This document shows positions 1-11,325 of a DNA stretch of 64,000 bases, one piece after another. The position numbers and the translations under genes were made by a program. A model generated the notes under the pieces. That model ran no database searches and was not told the DNA's origin. It was given only the letters and a program-made list of their open reading frames with translations. This stretch comes from Apium graveolens (lineage: Eukaryota > Streptophyta > Magnoliopsida > Apiales > Apiaceae). Within the stretch, counting starts at the first letter, position 1. Each line of letters starts with the position of its first letter. The stretch spans positions 144,282,476 through 144,346,475 of the forward strand of contig NC_133650.1 in the NCBI RefSeq assembly GCF_009905375.1, in the 5' to 3' direction.

Positions 1-2076
1 TTTAAAGTTTGAAAATGCTGCGAATGCCAGAAATATCCTGATGGCCTCAAGTCTAGCCACTGGAGCATAGGTTTCATCATAATCAATGCCTTCAGCTTGA
101 GAATACCCTTTAGCTACCAGTCTTGCCTTGTTTCTTGTAACCACACCATCTTCATCTAGTTTATTCCTGAATACCCACCTAGTACCAACAGCTTTCTTGT
201 ATACAGGCCTAGGTACCAGTTTCCAGACTTGTTGACTTTCAAACTGATTGAGTTCATCTTGCATAGCAATCACCCAATCTGGATCAGTCAGTGCTTCTTC
301 AATTTTCTTAGGTTCCATCTCAGAAAGAAATCCTGAGAACAGACACTCATTTTGAGTAGCACGTCTAGTTCTGACTCCAACATCTGGATCACCAATAATC
401 AACTCAAAAGGGTGAGCTTTATTCCAGACAGTCTGTCTTGGAAGATTTGATCTTGATGATTCGCCTGGAAATTCATTGTGATGTTGTGTCCTACTAGATG
501 ATCCTTCAGCATCTCCCCCTGAGTTGTTGCCATGTTGACTTGAAGATTCTCCGTCAGTAGCAGTGGTATCTCCATTGTTGCCAAAGTTTCCATCACTATT
601 ACCTTGAGTATCATCATGATTAACAGGTTCTTCACCAGCAACAACCTCAGGTTCTTGACCATGTTCTGATTCTGAATCTGACGTATCATCAAACTTCAGT
701 TTCTCAGAAGGATCTTCAGTTTGGTTACTAGGGAGTTTAGTGTCATCAAATGTAACATTGACACTTTCAGTTACTTTGTGTTGATCAATGATATACACTC
801 TATATGATCTTCTTCCATATCCAACAAAAATACCCTCATATGCCTTTGCCTCGAACTTACCACGACGATCATCTCCATCCTTGAGCACGAAGCATCTGGC
901 ACCAAATACATGAAAGTATTTGATAGAAGGTTTCTGTTCATTCAAAATCTCATAAGGAGTTTTTATGAAGTCTTTGTTGATTAGAGTTCGATTCTGAGTA
1001 TAACATGCAGTATTGACAGCTTCAGCCCAAAAGTACATTGGAAGACCTAATTCACTTAACATCGTTCTTGCAGCTTCAATCAATGTACGATTCTTCCTTT
1101 CTACCACTCCATTTTGCTGAGGGGTTCTAGGAGCTGAAAATTGTCTGGTAATCCCTTTGTCTGTACAGAATCCATTGAGAAGTGCATTCTTGAATTCTGT
1201 CCCATTATCTGACCTTATTGCTCTAACAGGGACGTTAGAATCTAACTCAATCATCTTGATATGATCAATCACAACTTGTGGTGTTTCATCCTTAGAATGA
1301 AGAAATAAAACCCACGTATACTTGGAATAGTCATCAACTATCACAAGACAGTAACACTTCTTTGACATTGAAAGGATATTAACTGGACCAAATAAATCCA
1401 TGTGCAATAATTGCAGAACACCAGTTATGGAAGATGTGTCAGTGCCTTTGTGACTTGCTTTCTTTGACTTTCCTTTCTGGCAAGCCTCACATAGTCCTTC
1501 TGGAGAGAATTCCAGCTGAGGCAGACCTCTTACCAATTCTCTTTTGACAAGAGAATTCATTGTTTTAAAATTGAGATGAGAAAGTCTCTTGTGCCATAGC
1601 CAACTCTCATCTGACGATGCCTTTGCATAGAAACAATTGACTTCAAGATTGCTTCCAGAGTTCATGTCAGCTACGAACAGATTTCCTTTCCGGATTCCCA
1701 TTAAGGAGGGTTTTTCACTTTTCTTGTGCAGAATCTGACACTTCAGCTTGTCGAATAAAACATTGTAGCTGTTGTCACAGAACTGACTAATGCTAAGCAG
1801 ATTGTGTTCAAGTCCTTGCACAACATATACATTTTCAATGATAACATTTCCAGCTAGCAAACAGCCATATCCCTCCGTTAAACCTTTGCTGTTATCTCCA
1901 AAGGTAACCACTGGGCCAGCTTTCTCAACCACATTTGATAGCAGGGCTCTATCTCCGGTCATATGTCTTGACGATCCGCTGTCAAGAATCCACACTACCG
2001 GTTGTACCTGTTTAATGCCCTGCAATACAAATGGATTAGACCTTCTTCGGAACCCAAGCTTGGCTGGGTCCGGCAT
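1..2076 (-). CDS. pol: Copia pol of element G: protease, integrase, start of reverse transcriptase (partial, open)
   Basis: I read this minus-strand frame codon by codon and found no stop from about 2262 down to base 1. The first in-frame ATG is at 2076. Order: retropepsin with the DSGSS active site and HMTG near 1955-1990; integrase zinc-binding region (H-x3-H ... CEAC) about 1455-1615; integrase core with DLFGPV near 1390, SDNGTEF near 1205 and ERKNRT near 1095, giving the D,D,E triad; an acidic Ser/Asp/Gly-rich linker about 420-740; then the RT N-terminus ([16 protein letters not shown]) about 90-175. It leaves the window before the YVDD box. It overlaps the end of gag by 41 bp in the +1 frame. 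That could be recoding, or a single extra base near 2040. It is the best preserved coding region in the window, and its family assignment is secure. Confidence 0.9.
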   Translation of the reverse strand, partial: MPDPAKLGFRRRSNPFVLQGIKQVQPVVWILDSGSSRHMTGDRALLSNVVEKAGPVVTFGDNSKGLTEGYGCLLAGNVIIENVYVVQGLEHNLLSISQFCDNSYNVLFDKLKCQILHKKSEKPSLMGIRKGNLFVADMNSGSNLEVNCFYAKASSDESWLWHKRLSHLNFKTMNSLVKRELVRGLPQLEFSPEGLCEACQKGKSKKASHKGTDTSSITGVLQLLHMDLFGPVNILSMSKKCYCLVIVDDYSKYTWVLFLHSKDETPQVVIDHIKMIELDSNVPVRAIRSDNGTEFKNALLNGFCTDKGITRQFSAPRTPQQNGVVERKNRTLIEAARTMLSELGLPMYFWAEAVNTACYTQNRTLINKDFIKTPYEILNEQKPSIKYFHVFGARCFVLKDGDDRRGKFEAKAYEGIFVGYGRRSYRVYIIDQHKVTESVNVTFDDTKLPSNQTEDPSEKLKFDDTSDSESEHGQEPEVVAGEEPVNHDDTQGNSDGNFGNNGDTTATDGESSSQHGNNSGGDAEGSSSRTQHHNEFPGESSRSNLPRQTVWNKAHPFELIIGDPDVGVRTRRATQNECLFSGFLSEMEPKKIEEALTDPDWVIAMQDELNQFESQQVWKLVPRPVYKKAVGTRWVFRNKLDEDGVVTRNKARLVAKGYSQAEGIDYDETYAPVARLEAIRIFLAFAAFSNFK

Positions 2077-4309
2077 ACTTGTAAAATTGGCCTTTATCAG
2101 GCAAAACAACATTCTTAATTTTAATATTCTCAACGTTCTCAATGACTGAACATTTGACCTTGTGAACAGCCTTGACAAATTTCTGTTTAGGCTTAGGCAC
2201 AAATGTCTCCTTTCTAGCTTTAGGAGGACTAGCAGTCTTAGACCTATCATGCTTTCTATTATTCACATGCTGACGAGGAGTAGTCTTATCATTAGAAACA
2301 TGCTTACCATTAAAATAAGCAAACATCAGATTAAAAGCACAAGACATACAATCAGGAACACCACATGCTTTATGAGAAGGATTAACAATAGGCAACTTAT
2401 GCATGGTAGACATGGCATTTGTGTTATCCAACTCATGTGTGTCTGAGTTAGTCTCAGTTGCTTTCACAACCTTGACTGGAACTTTTGACACACTTGACTT
2501 GGAGACAGCTTTCCCATTAGCATTATCTTCAGCACGGATTTCTTCTTGAATAATAAAAGAGGTCTCATCAAATGGTTCAGCAATTGATTCTTTATAGAGG
2601 GGTTCATCAACACCCTTAAGCACATGTGGTACTTCCCTGCCTTTAGCACAGACATGAGGAGGGGAGTTTATGCCTAATTTTCCAATAGCAGCATTGTAAT
2701 CATAACCTATACCAGATGTTTGATTAACAGCTTGCTTATTGTAAAACTCTTTGGACTTCGAACAAGAATTAAAGTAAGCTTTAACCTTAGCCTCAAGACC
2801 AGTGATCTTGTCTTTAAGAATAGTTTCAAGTTTTCTATAACAGTCAACTCTATTCTCTAGAAAAGACACTTGATCTTTCAATTTATCTTGATTAATGTGT
2901 ACAAGTCTTAATTCATTGACCTCTTTCTCAAGGTCTTTGATTTGTTGATTTAACAATTCATTATCACGACGAGCACAATCTAAGGAACCTCCTAGATGAT
3001 AAACTAATTCAGCATCAGTAAATTTTACCTCTTTTCTTGACGATGAGGTGCTTGCATCACTAGCCATGAGAGCAAGATTCCCAACTTCTTCATCTTCACT
3101 GTCAGTATCATCCCAGCTTCTTCCCTTTGCCAGGTAAGCCCTTTCAGATTTACTCTTCTGATTAGAATCGTAAGAGTTCTTCCTAGCTTGTTTTGGCTTC
3201 CTGCATTCTGTGGCAAAGTGTCCCAACTCATTACAGTTGAAGCATCGAATGGTGCTTCGATCAACCATCCCTGTTTTATACCCACCACTGCTGGTGTTAG
3301 AGGATGAAGATCCACCTTTCTGGAATCTGTTGTAGTTGGACTTGTACTTGAACTTGGGATTCCTTTTGAATCTGACATTTGAGAATCTCTTGACAATCAG
3401 GGCCATTGACTCATCCTCCAATTGCTCCAGTTCTTCCAAGGAATAATAATCATCTCCTGATTGATTTGTAGTAGGAGAATCAAATTCTGCTACTATCACA
3501 TTATCTTCAACCTTGGAAGACTGTACCATTCTTTCTGACTGTTGAGATTGTTGTTGATATTGTGGTTGTTGTTGTTGTTCATCAGCTACTAGAGCAGTAG
3601 ACGTGCTGACCACTCTTCCTTTCCCGTAAACTTCCTTCTACTGAATCTGCTCCAACTCATAAGTCTTTAACACACCATAGAGCCTTTCCAAAGAAATCTC
3701 ACTCAGATCTCTTACTTCTCTAATGGCAGTGATTCTATGTTCGAGATGAGGTGGCAGTGTTAAAAGGAACTTTTTGTTGACCTCCCTGATGGAATAGTAT
3801 TTACCATTAATGTTCAGGTTGTTGATCAATGCATTGTACCTCTCAAACACTTCAGTGATTCCTTCCCCTGGATTGGATTTAAAGTATTCATACTCAGAGG
3901 TTAGGATTTCTAGTTTGTTCTCCCTAACTTCCTCTGTGCCTTCATTAATAATCTCAATAGTTTCCCAGATATGTTTGGAATCTTTACAATTCATCACATG
4001 TCTATTCATCAGGGGATTAAGGGAATCTACTAAGATTAATTGAAGGCTAGCATCCATGGAAGCTTCTTCTATTTCAGCAGGAGAGAAGTCCTCAGGATCC
4101 TTCACATAAGTTCTCGCTTTGGTGATCACCACATCATTTTCTATTACCTCTGGTTCAATAACCATAGGAATTTTTGGACCCTTCTTCAACACTTGCAAAT
4201 ATTTGGGATTAGCAACCTGTAAAAACAGTAGCATCTTCTTCTTCCACATAACATAATTTTCTTTATCAAAAAGTGGAATTTTAACGGTTCCAACTTTTTG
4301 TGTAGTCAT
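2036..4309 (-). pseudogene. gag: Copia gag of element G, broken by one nonsense codon
   Basis: This encodes the capsid/nucleocapsid polyprotein of the retrotransposon particle. It starts with ATG at 4309 and stays in one frame to 2036, about 757 codons, with a single TAG at 3638-3640 where CAG (Gln) is the likely original. The N-terminal 220 residues are a UBN2-type copia capsid domain (Trp-containing start, MWKKKM; HIWETIEI). A Gln-rich stretch follows (3540-3585), then a CCHC zinc knuckle, CFNCNELGHFATEC, at about 3202-3248. After it comes a long heptad-like coiled coil (about 2760-3000) and a Cys-rich CGVPDCMSC patch near 2340-2370. The frame ends at the conserved QAWVPKK just before protease. 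The extended coiled-coil gag is typical of Sirevirus-like copia. Confidence 0.88.
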
Positions 4310-4393
4310 TATGAATTTTTTGAGTGAATAAAAAATTCAAGAAGTGAAAGAAACACAAAAGTCTAGGATCGAGATTTGTACGTTAATCAGAAG

Positions 4394-4405
4394 GCTCTGA
4401 TACCA
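4394..4405 (-). other. Primer-binding site of element G
   Basis: On the minus strand this reads TGGTATCAGAGC, the complement of the 3' end of plant initiator-methionine tRNA. It sits two bases inside the 5' LTR edge at 4408, which fixes both the LTR boundary and the element's direction. Confidence 0.93.
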
Positions 4406-4407
4406 AT

Positions 4408-5778
4408 TGTTAGGTCCCAATTTGTTTGTAGAAGGGGGGTTGAATGCAAACAATACCGTTTAATCGAATAAAATGCGGAATAAAATTGTGAAACAAAATT
4501 CAAGTTAAATAAAACTTTTATTAAACTTGAAAGGTGTTACAACTACGGTATCAGTTACAAGGGATTAATCTCAAATCAATTATTACAAATCTAGAATAAA
4601 TTCGACATGAACTTTTTCTATTTATGTAATTAAAAGATCAAATGCTAAATGTGATTTGAGATTAAGTTCTAGGGATTTTAATCCGCTAGATTGATACACA
4701 AGAACAAGATAAATATTTCTAGTTGATAGGATTTAACTTTACAATCTAGAAATTTAATCTTGAAGAAAAGCAGATGAAAAATAAAATGTTATGCTTTTGT
4801 TTTCTGCTCCTTTTTCTCTTGTGTGTTCTGTTTGATTGGATTCTGTTAGTTTTTTTATCAGTAAAAGTCTTCTGCTGCTTTTATCAAACACCGAACTGAA
4901 AAATGTACTGGCATGACAATCTCTTTGGCTAGCAAGAATTTCGGTATGACAATATTTACAACTAGCAAGACAATCAAAATGAACTAGCAAGACTTTCGGT
5001 ATGACTATTGATTGTCATACCGATTGTCATATTAGTTCAAATAAATTGTCTTGCTGAATTAATAATCAGTTTTTAATCTAAAGAGAAATTCTAATAAGAC
5101 AATTAAATATATTGGCATGACTTTCGGTATGACTATCAATTGTCATACCGATTGTCATACTAGTTCAAATGAATTGTCTTGTTTTGAATTTAAGCAGATT
5201 TTAAACCAATTAAAATCTTGTAAATCCTCAATATTAATTCTAAATTAATTAATCAATTTAATTCAATTAATCAATAAATTAATCTTTGCAGATATAATTT
5301 ATTTTCTTAATTAAATTATATGACTTAATTAATTAATAGAGAATTAATACTAACCCTGAGCAACATCCATTTTTCTGACAATCTTCTGAAAATCACTGAG
5401 ACTTATGAATCAATTCCGTCACTTCAATGCTAACACTCGATGTACTATCTGGTTCATGAGTGACTAACTTCCGTGACGTTTCTTCATGTCTTGACTTTGA
5501 TACTCTGATTAAATCCTTGTAATAAATGATACCCTGACGAGATCTCTGTCACTTGATTAAATCCACGATCTTGATTTATATCACTGAGGCATGATCAAAT
5601 TCTTGAACTTCTTCCAGTGAATCTTCAAGTCTGCAGATGAACAATGTTTCTTTATCCTTTGACAGATGTTACTATGTGAGATCTCTCTGATGATAGATCC
5701 ACTATTTACTTATTACATTCTTATTTGAGTTGAGTTAAATCCTAGAATAAACGAATAGGCTATGACATATGCCTTTCA
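4408..5778 (-). repeat. 5' LTR of copia element G
   Basis: The plus strand begins TGTTAGGTCC beside the PBS and ends ...CTTTCA where gypsy A sequence resumes, so the LTR is about 1.37 kb. Its upstream (U3) half carries the oligonucleotides GGTATGACAAT/ATTGTCATACC and CTAGCAAGAC in both orientations between about 4905 and 5181, including a duplicated block of about 62 bp. A weak TATA-like CATAAATAG on the minus strand near 4618-4626 may mark the promoter. The outer edge was inferred by comparison with A's other LTR and could be off by a few bases. Confidence 0.8.
4992..5181. repeat. Duplicated 62-bp hairpin block in the U3 of element G
   Basis: Two near-identical blocks (4992-5053 and 5120-5181) each contain the arms TCGGTATGAC and GTCATACCGA around an 8-base loop: 4996-5005/5014-5023 and 5124-5133/5142-5151. 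The arms match perfectly in both blocks while the loop differs (tattgatt against tatcaatt), so the stem has been kept while the loop drifted. Confidence 0.85.
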
Positions 5779-8700
5779 AATCAGGATATAAAACAAGTAT
5801 GAGCGAAAAAAATGCTCAGAAAGCAGTAAATAGCTTATGATTTAGAACAACAACAACAATATAGCTGATGAACAAAAGCAAACCACAATACCTGAACAAT
5901 ATCAAAAACTAATATATTTTTGATAATAAACAACATTTGCAATATATTTTGTTTTGGGATTGGAATCCTTGAACGACGGTGTGTTGCCGCCGGTGATCAG
6001 CCACGGAGCAACACCGGTATGCCGAAGCATATCCAACTAAACAAAAGGTATCCAAGGCACATATCGGCCTAGCAAGGTGTTATATCCTGTATAACACATA
6101 GCTCACGCTGGACCGCCGCCACGGCCTCTTACGCAACCATCCAACCCATAAAAACAATTTTTCCGTCAAAGGAGTCGAATCAAATGACATCCTTAACCAC
6201 ATAACTCCTTATTTGTGATGGTCCAGAGTTATCTCAACAACCAATGGCGAAATAACCAGAACAAATAGTTATTCGCTAATCTCAATTCAAAGCTTCACTG
6301 TATAGAGTAATTTATAGCGAAATATAAAAATATTGAACTATTCTGAACTTAGAATAGTAGATAAATTGAAAGAATAAATTCAGAGTCAATATCACTTGAA
6401 TGATAAGTGATGACATAAATAATTGCATAATACGATTCAAAATAAACGTCAATTGAACGATAAGTGAAGTTAGGGTACTTGCCTGGTATGCTCGATAATC
6501 TCTTACTATATCTCTGCCTATAGCTGCCGGCTACTATCTTCGTCTAACACTTGACCACACTCCTTGCTACTTGATTCTATAAACAAAAGGACTATCTTAA
6601 TTGAAAAAACCAAACTCAATCGACGTAACAATACGTCTTAACATCTACCCGATCATTTATAACTAAGCATGACATTTTAAAACTATAAACAGATAGCATG
6701 CATATCATATAGCATGTAATCATGGCATTTGTACAACACGTAATCATATATTTCATGTAACACATAAGTCAAATCATTAAAATATATGCTTCAGTACGTT
6801 CAGAATGAGAATCAGGTCAACAATAATATTTACCGATCAGATACCGACTCAAACTGATACACAAATGAAATGACATTTCAATACAAACGAAATTAGGACT
6901 CAAAAGTATTTTTATTGGAAGCGCAATATTTTTCTGAGTCTGTACGCGTTTGTTTCGTATTAAACGGACGAACGGTTTAATTATTATGAATAAAATAAGA
7001 AATAAATGGAAATAAATCAATTAATAATAATATTAATTGATTTTTAAATAAAAAAAATATAATTTTTAAAAGTCTAAAAATAATTGTTAGGAATTATTTA
7101 AATTAATTATAAATAATTTACATTTATTTAACTATTTATAAATAAAATTAATTGATTAATTAATTTTTAATCAATTAATTAAATTCATAAATAATTAACT
7201 AAAATGAATTATAAATAATTAAATCAAATTGTATTTTTGAAAATAAATAAAGAAAATAATTTTAGGAATTTAAAATAATTAAGAAAATAATTTTTAGAAT
7301 TTAAAATAATTATTAAATGAATTTTAAAGTTAAAATATTTGATTTTTAGAATTTAAAAATAAATTTTGATTTAAATTTAAAACAGAAAATCAAAAACATG
7401 TCAGGGATCTCCAGTCTCCTTCCTCACTAGATCAAAGGGTGGTGGACAAAAACCGGTGGTCGGAGTTCGTGAAGAACTCGGCCGAAAACTGGGAAATTAC
7501 CTAGAAACTGGCGAGCCCCCACCCCCGTATTCCGGCGACCCACAGCAACGGCTAAATCGAGCCGTTTCTGCTCGTTTATCACATCAACTCGTTCCTAACG
7601 TCCTCAGCAATCCAGAAACATGATTAACTTCATCAAACAAACCGTAGAATCAAGCGATTTTACGGCAACATCACCGGAAAATCGTTCTCATTCATTTCTT
7701 AACCAAACATCAAGATTTACCCCTTGCTCTCGAGTTTTAATTAGGAAGGAAAACAAGTAGTGGGTGAGTAAAGTAGTTTCACTTGCATTCATATTTGTGC
7801 TCCCGAGTTTTTAAAAGGAGCGAAAGCAAGTGATAAAGAATGTAAATTTAGCAAACTTTCATTCCAAAACTTTCATTCCAAAAGTGGAATAAAAGTACTT
7901 TACCTCCTTACCACTTACTTCCTTCCCTTTAAAAAACTCGGGAGCGAGGCCTTATATACCAAATGAAGCCTAGATTAACTACAAACCATCCCCATCATTA
8001 ACAATCATCAATATCAACCCAATAATCCAGAAAATTTATTTGAAAGAAATCAAAATTCTTAGAACTCGACTTAAACACTCCGGGAATCAAACAACACATA
8101 TTTATAATCAAAACGACTGGAAATCATCATCTAAAGCTATTTGTAACATCAAAATCAATCAAAAACTCACACAGCTCAGAAACGATTTCAAGATTAAAAA
8201 CTTAAAAATTGATTTTAATCATCAGCTCACCTCAGTTTGTGATTTTGGTACCAAAAGATCCGTCTTCTCGAGAGGATTGTATTGATTACAAGAGCTTGAA
8301 CAGAGGTTTAGTAAATCTCTCAAAATCACCGGATTTGTATCAAGAACAAGATTACACCCCCAAAGTTGTATTCTTGATTTTTGTTTTTAATGAAATTAAA
8401 ATGAATTAAAAAAAATAATGGGCTATTTATATTTTTACAAAAATTATACCCCAAAATAAATTAAGGTTGTTTTTATCCTCTAATTATAATAATTAGGGCC
8501 CCAAAATAATAATTACGGGGAATAATTTTAAAAATGATAAAATACAAAATTAATGTCAAAATTCCCCAAAAATTGTGAATAATTCAAAAATACCAAAATA
8601 AAGGGTATTTGAAATACGAAAATTTTTATGAAAATAAAAACACGGATTTTGTGGGGTTTGACGTCCCGGTGGGGTCCCGGTCCGTTGATTTTTGAAAAAC

Positions 8701-9004
8701 AGAAACGATCCCTAAATTACCAGAAAACCCGAAAACACCTAAAATGCATTGAAACACGCGTAAAATGAAATAAATCGAGTACCTTAATAAAGACGCTAAT
8801 AAATATGCGTCCCGATTGCAGATAAAGTCATATAATTGCAGTTTAAACATATATTAATTAATCGAAAGATTTCTGGCCCGCACAGAAACATACATAACAG
8901 CTATAACATCTAATATCATGACAATAATTACTCTAAATTTATAAAACACATAATATTTATTTATTTAACATATAATATTCACATAATTTTTCCCGAATAT
9001 TACA
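5779..9004 (-). repeat. 3' LTR of element A, split by insertion of G
   Basis: This aligns along its length with 14441-17406. The first ~330 bp of the LTR (14112-14440 in the other copy) are missing here because copia G was inserted at 5778/5779. The middle (about 7020-7390) is extremely AT-rich. Compared with the sister LTR it carries one extra block of about 230 bp, the MITE at 7720-7951. The inner end is ...AATATTACA at 9004, next to the polypurine tract. Confidence 0.9.
7720..7951. mobile_element. 232-bp MITE, Tourist/PIF-Harbinger-like, inside A's LTR
   Basis: The sister LTR has the uninterrupted site gatttatatacc at 16368-16379. Here the same site reads gattta, then 232 bp, then ttatatacc, so TTA is duplicated (7717-7719 and 7952-7954). 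The ends are imperfect terminal inverted repeats about 55 bp long: left CCCCTTGCTCTCGAGTTTT, right complement GGCCTCGCTCCCGAGTTTT, both continuing into GGAAGGAA and GTAAAGTA. A third, internal copy of the end motif (GTGCTCCCGAGTTTTTAAAA) lies near 7798-7817. It has no coding capacity. The 3-bp TTA duplication is typical of PIF/Harbinger-derived Tourist-like MITEs. The superfamily is inferred from the duplication alone. Confidence 0.85.
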
Positions 9005-9019
9005 TCCTTCCCCCCTTAA
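9005..9019 (-). other. Polypurine tract of element A
   Basis: On the minus strand this is AAGGGGGGAAGGA directly beside the 3' LTR edge at 9004, the expected plus-strand primer for reverse transcription. Confidence 0.85.
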
Positions 9020-9043
9020 CATGATTCTGTCCTCAAAATCAGC

Positions 9044-9564
9044 CTAAGAAAACAAGTGAGGATACTTGGATCGCATTTTATTTCCAACTCCCAGGTCGAC
9101 TCTTCAACCTTGGGATTCCTCCACAAGACTCGCACTAAAGATACAGACTTATTCCTAAGCACTCTTTCTTTCTGATCTAATATCTGTACCGGTTGCTCAA
9201 CAAAAGATAAATCTGGCTGAATCTCGATTGGTTCATATTCTATCACATGGTTCGAATCAGGCAAATAACGCTTCAACATCGACACATAGAACACATTGTG
9301 AATATGCTGCATGTGAGGTGGTAACGCCAACTCATAAGCAACCTTTCCCACACGCTTCAAAATCTCAAAAGGGCCAACATAACGCGGACTTAGCTTTCCA
9401 TTCTTCCCAAATCTTCATAAACCTTTCCAAGGTGAAACCTTCAATAACACTGCTTCTCCAATTTCAAATTCCATATTCTTTCTGGCAGGATCAGCATATT
9501 TGTGTTGACAATCTTGAGCTGCTACTAATCTTTTCCGAATAAGTTCTTTTTTCTCCTTTGTCTG
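9044..9564 (-). pseudogene. pol: Integrase C-terminus and chromodomain of element A
   Basis: This is the downstream end of the gypsy polyprotein. It contains the integrase C-terminal [25 protein letters not shown] block (about 9270-9400), then a chromodomain-like module (LVRVLWRN, EESTWELE; about 9085-9160), which in chromoviruses guides integration to heterochromatin. An in-frame TGA at 9415-9417, explicable as CGA to TGA, interrupts it. A one-base loss near 9070 shifts the frame, and the original terminus YPHLF then a stop can be seen in the neighbouring frame, ending at 9044-9046. Confidence 0.85.
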
Positions 9565-10143
9565 CTAGATCAATTCTGGACCCAAAATCTTTCTCTCATC
9601 AACTTCTTCCCAACATATTGGAGATCTGCATCTTCTCCCGTACAAAGCTTCATAAGGCGGCATCCCAATACTGGCATGATAATTGTTGTTGTAGGAGAAT
9701 TCAATTAATGGCAGATGTTCATCCCAACTCCCTTCAAAATATAGTGCACATACTCTTAGCATATCTTCAATAGTCTGAATCATCCTTTCACTTTGACCGT
9801 CTGTCTGCAGATGATACGTGGTACTCATGTTCAGCTTCGTTCTGAGAAAATCTTGAAAACTTCTCCAAAATCTTGACTTAAATCGAGGATCTCTGTCTGA
9901 AACTATGGATACTGGAACTCCATGTCTTGTCACAATTTCCTTAAGATATAACCGAACCAATTTATCCAGTGAAAATCTCTCGTTGATAGGAAGAAAATGC
10001 GCTGACTTTGTCAATCTGTCGATTATAACACAAATAGCATCATGATTTGCCTTGGTCCTCGGTAATCCAACCACAAAATCCATCTCTATATGCTCCCACT
10101 TCCATTCTGGAATGTCCAATGGCTGTATCAGTCCACTAGGCCT
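9565..10143 (-). pseudogene. pol: Integrase core of element A
   Basis: This is the DDE integrase core of the gypsy element: [12 protein letters not shown] with the first Asp (about 10080), IVSDRDPRF with the second Asp (about 9890), and a [13 protein letters not shown] motif carrying the Glu (about 9775). It is followed by the [14 protein letters not shown] signature (about 9610-9660). The protein inserts the cDNA copy into the genome. It is in the same frame as the upstream pol segment but separated from it by TAA at 10144-10146, and it ends at TAG at 9565-9567; both look like CAA/CAG to stop transitions. Confidence 0.9.
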
Positions 10144-11325
10144 TTAATATTCCGCTTTGACTCGCTGGCAAGTGTAACACTTACTTACCCATTCTGCAAT
10201 TTCCTTCTTCATACTTGGCCACCAAAAATTTTCTCTTAAGTCTTTGTACATCTTCGTACTCCCGGGATGAATTGAATATCTGGAGTTGTGAGCGTCTCGA
10301 AGAATTTCATCTTTCAGCTCGGCTACGTTGGGTATCCATATTCTGGAAGAAAATCTTAATATTCCTTTATCATCCTTTTGACTCCCTATCTTTTCTCCTA
10401 TCAAACTGTCTCGTTCATGACTCATGACTTCTTCCTGACATCTTCTTATCTTCTCTAACAGTTCTGGTTGAAAAGACATTGCACACAATACCTCTGTAGA
10501 CATACTTGGGATACTGACCTCTATTTCCAGCTTCTCAAATTCCTTGATCAATTCCTCGGATGAAATTATCATATTCAACCTTTCTTTTCTGCTGAGAGCG
10601 TCAGCCACCACATTGGCTTTACCTGGATGATAGTTGATGGTACAGTCATAGTCTTTGATCAATTCGAGCCATCTTCTTTGCCTTATGTTCAATTCCTTCT
10701 GGGTGAAGATATACTTCAAACTCTTATGGTCCGTGTAGATCTCGCACTTTTCTCCATAAAGATAATGCCTCCATATCTTCAATGCAAACACTATAGCTGC
10801 CAACTCAAGATCATGCGTTGGATACTTTTCTTCATGTGGTTTCGGTTGTCTTGAAGCGTAGGCCATCACCTTGTCATGTTGCATCAAAACACATCCCAAT
10901 CCTTTGTAAGATGCGTCACTGTAGATCACAAAATTTCCTTGTTCATCTGGCAAGACTAGTACTGGAGAAGATACTAATCTATTCTTTAATTCTTGGAAAC
11001 TCTCCTCGCACTTCTCGTCCCATTCAAATTTCTGGTTCTTCCTGGTGAGCTTTGTCAACGGCGTAGCTATCTTCGCAAAATCTTGCACAAATCTTCTGTA
11101 GTAACCTGCCAATCCCATGAAACTTCGTACTTCCGTTGGTGTCTTTGGCCTCTCCCAGTTGATTATGGCTTCAATCTTTGCTCGATCCACTTCCACTCCT
11201 TTATTGCTAATCACGTGCCCAAGAAATCGTACTTCTTTTAACCAAAACTCACACTTGGAAAACTTTGCGTACAATTTCTCCTTTCGCAGTATCTTAAGAA
11301 CTATCCTCAAGTGCTCTGCATGCTC
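10144..11325 (-). pseudogene. pol: RT thumb, RNase H and integrase zinc domain of element A
   Basis: This continues the RT domain after a nonsense codon: the thumb ([14 protein letters not shown]), the [17 protein letters not shown] motif, then RNase H with [13 protein letters not shown] (catalytic Asp), [18 protein letters not shown] (Glu) and IYTDHKSL (Asp), the [16 protein letters not shown] tail (about 10590-10630), and the integrase HHCC zinc-binding domain ending [12 protein letters not shown]. It is about 390 codons without an internal stop. RNase H removes the RNA strand during cDNA synthesis. Confidence 0.9.

Larger units (their letters stand above)
1..5778 (-). mobile_element. Copia element G (Sirevirus-like), 5' part; runs off the window start
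   Basis: This is a Ty1/copia LTR retrotransposon read on the minus strand. In transcription order it has the 5' LTR (5778 down to 4408), a tRNA-iMet primer-binding site, a large gag, and a pol that leaves the window inside reverse transcriptase. The order protease-integrase-RT is diagnostic of copia. The long gag with a C-terminal coiled-coil extension resembles Sirevirus/Maximus elements. G lies in the 3' LTR of gypsy element A: A sequence resumes at 5779 with aatcagg, which matches 14441 in A's other LTR. The 3' LTR of G and the remaining tip of A's LTR must lie left of the window. AATCA at 5779-5783 is a candidate target-site duplication, but the other copy is not visible. Confidence 0.9.

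Noticed and set aside
2036..2262. Programmed +1 frameshift between gag and pol of G considered as established
   Set aside because: A one-base insertion near 2040 explains the frame change equally well; reported only as a possibility.
3025..3396. Open frame of 123 residues overlapping the gag of G in another frame
   Set aside because: Out-of-frame shadow of gag; the gag frame has the zinc knuckle and coiled coil and explains the coding bias.
4394..4405. tRNA-like matches near LTR edges (also 14096, 28902, 37804, 43037)
   Set aside because: These are primer-binding sites complementary to tRNA 3' ends; no cloverleaf or flanking tRNA sequence is present.
8040..8285. 81-residue open frame, repeated at 16460-16705
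   Set aside because: The two copies lie at equivalent places in the LTRs of element A, so similarity is due to LTR duplication; the composition is that of AT-rich non-coding DNA.
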